A DNA stretch of 35,168 nt from Streptomyces sp. RP5T. GTDB taxonomy: Bacteria; Actinomycetota; Actinomycetes; Streptomycetales; Streptomycetaceae. The translations under genes were made by a program, and so were the position numbers. The notes under the pieces were generated by a model. The model ran no database searches and had not been told where the DNA came from. It saw only the letters and a list, made by a program, of their open reading frames with translations. How positions within the stretch are numbered: position 1 is the stretch's first letter; each line of letters begins with the position of its first letter. Below are positions 31,751-35,168 of this stretch, one piece after another. The stretch is taken from the NCBI RefSeq assembly GCF_003933965.1, contig NZ_RSAJ01000019.1:1-35168 (forward strand). Direction: 5' to 3'.

Positions 31751-31779
31751 GAGACCCCGGCTCCCCGAGCCGGGGTTTC
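31751..31779 (+). terminator. Terminator of the M23 peptidase gene
   Basis: The stem ACCCCGGCTC (31754-31763) / GAGCCGGGGT (31767-31776), extended by GAG / TTC with one G-T pair, has a 3-base loop and is followed by a T-richer stretch. Confidence 0.9.
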
Positions 31780-31855
31780 GTCGTTTCCAGCGCCCCGTTG
31801 TCCAAAAAATATCCCTGGATTCCGGTCCGCCGTCGGAAATTCCCGCTCATTGCAA

Positions 31856-31861
31856 TAGAGT
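31856..31861 (+). promoter_or_regulatory. -10 element candidate of the second GntR gene
   Basis: TAGAGT lies in an AT-rich region (31800-31880) about 55 bases before the start codon and fits the streptomycete TAGRRT -10. No good -35 is visible 17-18 bases upstream. Confidence 0.4.
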
Positions 31862-31916
31862 CACTGAACACACGTCAATCGGCGACGTTTCACGGGGATT
31901 AAGACGGAGGTCGGAC

Positions 31917-32612
31917 ATGCGTATTCCGGCGCACTCGGTATGCACGGCGATCCGGGACGACATCGTCGCCGGTGTCCACGAGCGCGGGAGCCGGCTCACC
32001 GAGGAACTGCTCGCCCGCCGCTACGGCGTCTCCCGCGTCCCCGTCCGCGAGGCCCTGCGCACCCTGGAGGCCGAGGGCTTCGTGGTGACGCGGCGGCACG
32101 CGGGCGCGTGCGTGGCCGAACCGACCGAGCAGGAGGGCGCCGACCTCCTGGAGATGCGCATGCTCCTCGAACCGCTCGGCGCCTCCCGGGCCGCCCAGCG
32201 GCGCACCGAGGCCCATCTGAAGGTGCTGCGCGGCCTGGTCAGGCTGGGCCAGGAGCGGGCCAGGCGGGGCAACAGCGACGATCTGCGCTCCCTGGGGGGC
32301 TGGTTCCACGAGACACTCGCGCAGGCCTCCGGCAGCCCCGCGCTGACCTCGATGCTGACCCAGCTGCGGCACAAGATCGCCTGGATGTACGCCGTGGACG
32401 CGCCGGCCGACCCCGTGGAGTCCTGGGCGGAGCACGGGGCGATCGTGGACGCGGTGGCCCGCGGGGACGCCGAGCGCGCGCGGGCGATCACCGCGGTGCA
32501 CACCGAGCGCTCGGGGGCGGCGCACCGGCTGCGATTCACCTCCGGGCAGGACCGCTCGGACCGTGTGAGGACCTCGCAACATCCTGTAAACGTGACAGGC
32601 GTCCGGCATTAA
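31917..32612 (+). CDS. GntR-family regulator with short FCD domain
   Basis: A 231-residue regulator. The ATG at 31917 follows GGAGG (31906-31910); the frame stays open far upstream over the M23 gene only as a shadow. The winged helix-turn-helix is at residues 5-70 (LTEELLARRYGVSRVPVREAL, RTLEAEGFVV). A compact helical FCD-like domain runs from about 75 to 205, with the conserved WFHETLAQASGSPAL and WAEHGAIVDAVARGDAERA. It lacks the N-terminal extension of the other GntR protein in this window. It lies between the M23 gene and convergent ptsH. From memory the same order occurs in S. coelicolor. The ligand is unknown. Confidence 0.92.
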   Translation: MRIPAHSVCTAIRDDIVAGVHERGSRLTEELLARRYGVSRVPVREALRTLEAEGFVVTRRHAGACVAEPTEQEGADLLEMRMLLEPLGASRAAQRRTEAHLKVLRGLVRLGQERARRGNSDDLRSLGGWFHETLAQASGSPALTSMLTQLRHKIAWMYAVDAPADPVESWAEHGAIVDAVARGDAERARAITAVHTERSGAAHRLRFTSGQDRSDRVRTSQHPVNVTGVRH

Positions 32613-32684
32613 CACGGGCACCGTATACAAAGAGGGAGTAATTCGGGGGCGTTATTTCCGCTGCCCGTGAAAGGGAAATGCGAA

Positions 32685-32712
32685 GGGCCCGCCCGATAAT
32701 TCGGACGAGCCC
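32685..32712 (-). terminator. ptsH terminator
   Basis: GGGCCCGCCCGA (32685-32696) and TCGGACGAGCCC (32701-32712) pair with two mismatches around a TAAT loop, 27 bases beyond the ptsH stop and between convergent genes. Confidence 0.7.
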
Positions 32713-32738
32713 CTCGGTGCTTTTCGGTGCAGCCGTGC

Positions 32739-33020
32739 TCAGACGGTCTCGGGAAGCTCCTCGAGTCCCTCGGCGACCAGCTTCGCGAGCCGGTCGAGGG
32801 CCACCTCCGCGCCCTCGGCGTCGGAGGCGAGGACGATCTCCTCGCCGCCCTGGGCACCCAGGCCCAGCACGGCCAGCATGGAGGCCGCGTTGACGGGGTT
32901 GCCGTCGGCCTTGGCGATCGTCACCGGGATACCTGCGGCCGTGGCGGCCCGGACGAAGATGGAAGCGGGGCGGGCGTGGAGGCCCTCGGCCCAGCCGACG
33001 TTGACGCGGCGCTCAGCCAT
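32739..33020 (-). CDS. ptsH: HPr phosphocarrier protein of the PTS
   Basis: A 93-residue phosphocarrier that passes phosphate from enzyme I to the sugar-specific IIA proteins. The active-site motif GLHARPAS places the phosphorylated histidine at His15. The regulatory-serine region is ASMLAVLGLGA, with Ser47 in the position of Ser46 of Bacillus HPr. The length and the fold pattern (VNVGWAEGLHARPA, GEEIVLASDAEGAEVALDRL) match the family. The ATG is the complement of 33018-33020 with GAAGGG upstream on its strand. A DasR-type operator lies about 25 bases upstream of the start, tying HPr to N-acetylglucosamine signalling, as known in S. coelicolor. Confidence 0.97.
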   Translation of the reverse strand: MAERRVNVGWAEGLHARPASIFVRAATAAGIPVTIAKADGNPVNAASMLAVLGLGAQGGEEIVLASDAEGAEVALDRLAKLVAEGLEELPETV

Positions 33021-33044
33021 GTGATGCTGCCCTTCGGTGTTCAG

Positions 33045-33060
33045 GGTTGTCTAGACCAGT
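33045..33060 (-). promoter_or_regulatory. DasR-responsive element (dre) upstream of ptsH
   Basis: The plus strand reads GGTTGTCTAGACCAGT. The published dre pattern is A(C/G)TGGTCTAGACCA(C/G)T, so 14 of 16 positions match, including the whole GTCTAGACCA core. DasR is the GntR repressor released by glucosamine-6-phosphate. In S. coelicolor DasR is known to act on ptsH. Confidence 0.88.
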
Positions 33061-33218
33061 TTCCCACACGTGAAGTGTCTCCGGACAGGACCAGGAGTCC
33101 CTCCGGGGTGAGACGTCGGACCGCGGCCTCGGCCCGACTTTTCGTCCCTGTGCGTTCTCGCGCGTTCTCCACAGACTGCCTCGCGCCGTTGTCGTACGCG
33201 AGCCGTACTCTGGGGCCC

Positions 33219-35168
33219 ATGCAGAGCGCGTCGGACCGGCACGAGTACCCCGCCCACTGGGAGGCCGACGTGGTGCTGCGCGACGGCGGCACCGCGCGCA
33301 TCAGGCCCATCACCGTCGACGACGCCGATCGCCTGGTCAGCTTCTACGAGCAGGTCTCGGACGAGTCGAAGTACTACCGCTTCTTCGCGCCCTACCCTCG
33401 CCTGTCCGCCAAGGACGTCCACCGCTTCACGCACCACGACTTTGTGGACCGGGTGGGACTCGCCGCCACGGTCGGCGGCGAGTTCATCGCCACCGTACGC
33501 TACGACCGCATCGGCGCCGACGGCATGCCCGCCTCCGCCCCCGCCGACGAGGCCGAGGTCGCCTTCCTCGTGCAGGACGCCCACCAGGGGCGGGGCGTGG
33601 CCTCCGCGCTCCTCGAACACATCGGGGCCGTCGCCCGTGAGCGCGGCATCCGCCGCTTCGCCGCCGAGGTGCTGCCCGCCAACGTCAAGATGATCAAGGT
33701 GTTCACCGACGCCGGGTACACCCAGAAGCGCAGCTTCGAGGACGGCGTCGTACGCCTGGAGTTCGACCTGGAGCCCACCGACCGCTCGCTCGCCGTGCAG
33801 TACGCGCGCGAGCAGCGCGCCGAGTCGCGGTCCGTGCAGCGACTGCTGACCCCCGGCTCCGTGGCCGTCGTAGGCGTCGGCCGCACCCCCGGCGGCGTGG
33901 GCCGCAGCGTGCTCGGCAACATCCGGGACTACGGCTTCAACGGCCGCCTGTACGCGGTGAACAAGGCGTTCACCGAGGAGCAGAAGGAGCTCGACGGCGT
34001 CCCCGCGCACCGCTCGGTGCGCGACATCGACGGCCCCGTCGACCTCGCGGTCGTCGCCGTCCCCGCCGAGCAGGTCCCCGAGGTCGTCGCCGAGTGCGGG
34101 GCCCACGGCGTGCAGGGACTCGTGGTGCTCTCCGCCGGGTACGCCGAGAGCGGCCCCGAAGGACGCGAGCGCCAGCGTGAACTCGTGCGGCACGCACGCG
34201 CGTACGGCATGCGGATCATCGGCCCGAACGCCTTCGGCATCATCAACACCTCCCCGGACGTCCGGCTCAACGCCTCACTGGCCCCCGAGACCCCCCGCCC
34301 CGGCCGGATCGGCCTGTTCGCCCAGTCCGGAGCCATCGGCATCGCCCTGCTCTCCCGGCTGCACCGGCGCGGCGGCGGCGTCACCGGCGTGACCGGCGTC
34401 TCCACCTTCGTCTCCGCCGGCAACCGCGCGGACGTCTCCGGCAACGACGTCCTGCAGTACTGGTACGACGACCCGGACACCGACGTCGTCCTCATGTACC
34501 TGGAGTCCATCGGCAACCCCCGCAAGTTCACCCGCCTCGCCCGGCGCACGGCGGCGGCGAAGCCCCTGGTCGTCGTGCAGGGCTCGGGAACCGCCCCGCA
34601 GGGCCACGCCGTCCGCGCCACGCGCCTGCCGCACGCCACGGTGTCCGCGCTGCTCCGGCAGGCCGGAGTGATCCGCGTCGACACCATCACCGAACTCGTG
34701 GACACCGGCCTGCTGCTCGCCCGCCAGCCGCTGCCCACCGGACCCAGGGTGGCCATCCTCGGCAACTCCGAGTCGCTGGGCCTGCTCACCTACGACGCGT
34801 GCGTGGCCGAGGGGCTGCGGCCCTCGACCCCGCTGGACCTGACCACCGCGGCCACGCCGGCGGACTTCCACGCGGCCCTCGCGCGGGCGCTCGCCGACGA
34901 CGCGTACGACGCGGTGATCGTGACGGCCATCCCGGCGGTCGGCGAGGGATCCGCGGGCGACGCCGCCCTCGCCGAGGCGCTCAGGTCCGCGGCCGAGCAG
35001 GTGCCCGGCAAGCCGGTCCTCGTGGTCCACGTCGAGCTCGGCGGCCTCGCGGAGGCCCTGTCGGCCGCGACCAGCACCGCGCCCCAGGCCGCCGCGGGCC
35101 CGCCGAAGATCCGCGCCGACCATCCGTTCCGCGCCCTGGACCGGCTGCGCGCCGCACCTGCCCCCGGC
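33219..35168 (+). CDS. patA: GNAT/acyl-CoA synthetase-like protein lysine acetyltransferase, 3' end cut
   Basis: The reading frame is open from ATG 33219 to the window end (650 residues so far). Residues about 15-185 are a GNAT acetyltransferase with the acetyl-CoA loop QGRGVA at 123-128 and the helix ASALLEHIGAVARERG. From about 210 a NDP-forming acyl-CoA synthetase-like region begins (TPGSVAVVGVGRTPGGVGRSVL CoA-binding Rossmann part, IGPNAFGIIN, and the ligase subdomain with FAQSGAIGIA). This GNAT-first order is the one reported for Streptomyces lividans PatA, the reverse of E. coli/Salmonella Pat. Such enzymes acetylate a lysine of acyl-CoA synthetases and switch them off. No ribosome site precedes the ATG apart from GGGG; a TACTCT hexamer at 33206-33211 sits at the right distance for leaderless transcription. 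Confidence 0.9.
   Translation, partial: MQSASDRHEYPAHWEADVVLRDGGTARIRPITVDDADRLVSFYEQVSDESKYYRFFAPYPRLSAKDVHRFTHHDFVDRVGLAATVGGEFIATVRYDRIGADGMPASAPADEAEVAFLVQDAHQGRGVASALLEHIGAVARERGIRRFAAEVLPANVKMIKVFTDAGYTQKRSFEDGVVRLEFDLEPTDRSLAVQYAREQRAESRSVQRLLTPGSVAVVGVGRTPGGVGRSVLGNIRDYGFNGRLYAVNKAFTEEQKELDGVPAHRSVRDIDGPVDLAVVAVPAEQVPEVVAECGAHGVQGLVVLSAGYAESGPEGRERQRELVRHARAYGMRIIGPNAFGIINTSPDVRLNASLAPETPRPGRIGLFAQSGAIGIALLSRLHRRGGGVTGVTGVSTFVSAGNRADVSGNDVLQYWYDDPDTDVVLMYLESIGNPRKFTRLARRTAAAKPLVVVQGSGTAPQGHAVRATRLPHATVSALLRQAGVIRVDTITELVDTGLLLARQPLPTGPRVAILGNSESLGLLTYDACVAEGLRPSTPLDLTTAATPADFHAALARALADDAYDAVIVTAIPAVGEGSAGDAALAEALRSAAEQVPGKPVLVVHVELGGLAEALSAATSTAPQAAAGPPKIRADHPFRALDRLRAAPAPG

Overview
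The window is a high-GC actinobacterial chromosome segment that I read as Streptomyces. The reasons are the extreme third-position GC, GTG/TTG starts, GTGA stop-start overlaps, T-poor hairpin terminators, and a gene order that matches (from memory) the hrdB (SCO5820) to ptsH/protein acetyltransferase (SCO5841/5842) part of the S. coelicolor core. I saw no rRNA, tRNA, CRISPR array, insertion sequence or phage gene.

Layout. Positions 1-4.8 kb hold the end of an ABC permease, a GntR/FCD regulator, the principal sigma factor hrdB with a long leader, and a secreted trypsin-like protease. Positions 4.9-7.7 kb hold a small zinc-ribbon-like protein (minus strand) and parE. Positions 8.0-10.4 kb hold a membrane protein, histidine kinase and NarL-type regulator operon. 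Positions 10.4-12.6 kb hold a DUF485 protein and a sodium/solute symporter. Positions 12.6-18.7 kb hold an unusually symmetric block: a CitB-type response regulator, a divergent three-gene NitT/TauT-type ABC transporter, then a paralogous CitB-type regulator with its CitA/DcuS-type kinase, convergent with the transporter. Positions 18.8-22.3 kb hold a sucrase/ferredoxin-like [2Fe-2S] protein under an iron-box-like operator, a citrate synthase with an N-terminal DNA-binding domain, and a divergent second citrate synthase. Positions 22.4-23.7 kb hold three small genes of unknown function, including a DUF6082-type protein. Positions 24.0-30.6 kb hold a COG0523 GTPase, convergent parC, and a pair of M16 peptidases. 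Positions 30.8-35.2 kb hold a c-di-AMP (ydaO-type) riboswitch before an M23 peptidase, a second GntR/FCD regulator, ptsH (HPr) with a DasR-like operator, and the start of a GNAT/acyl-CoA-synthetase protein acetyltransferase that runs off the window.

How the parts fit. Housekeeping functions (principal sigma factor, topoisomerase IV in two separated halves, HPr, lysine acetylation) surround a carbon-metabolism core. That core has a sensor kinase retaining the citrate-contact residues of CitA, two CitB-like regulators, transporters and two citrate synthases. The most unusual region is the citrate synthase pair. One enzyme carries a helix-turn-helix domain; the shared promoter has a perfect AT-rich TTGAT-type palindrome; and similar TTGAT elements, encoded by a run of rare codons, lie inside the second gene. 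I infer, without proof, an autoregulating citrate synthase circuit.
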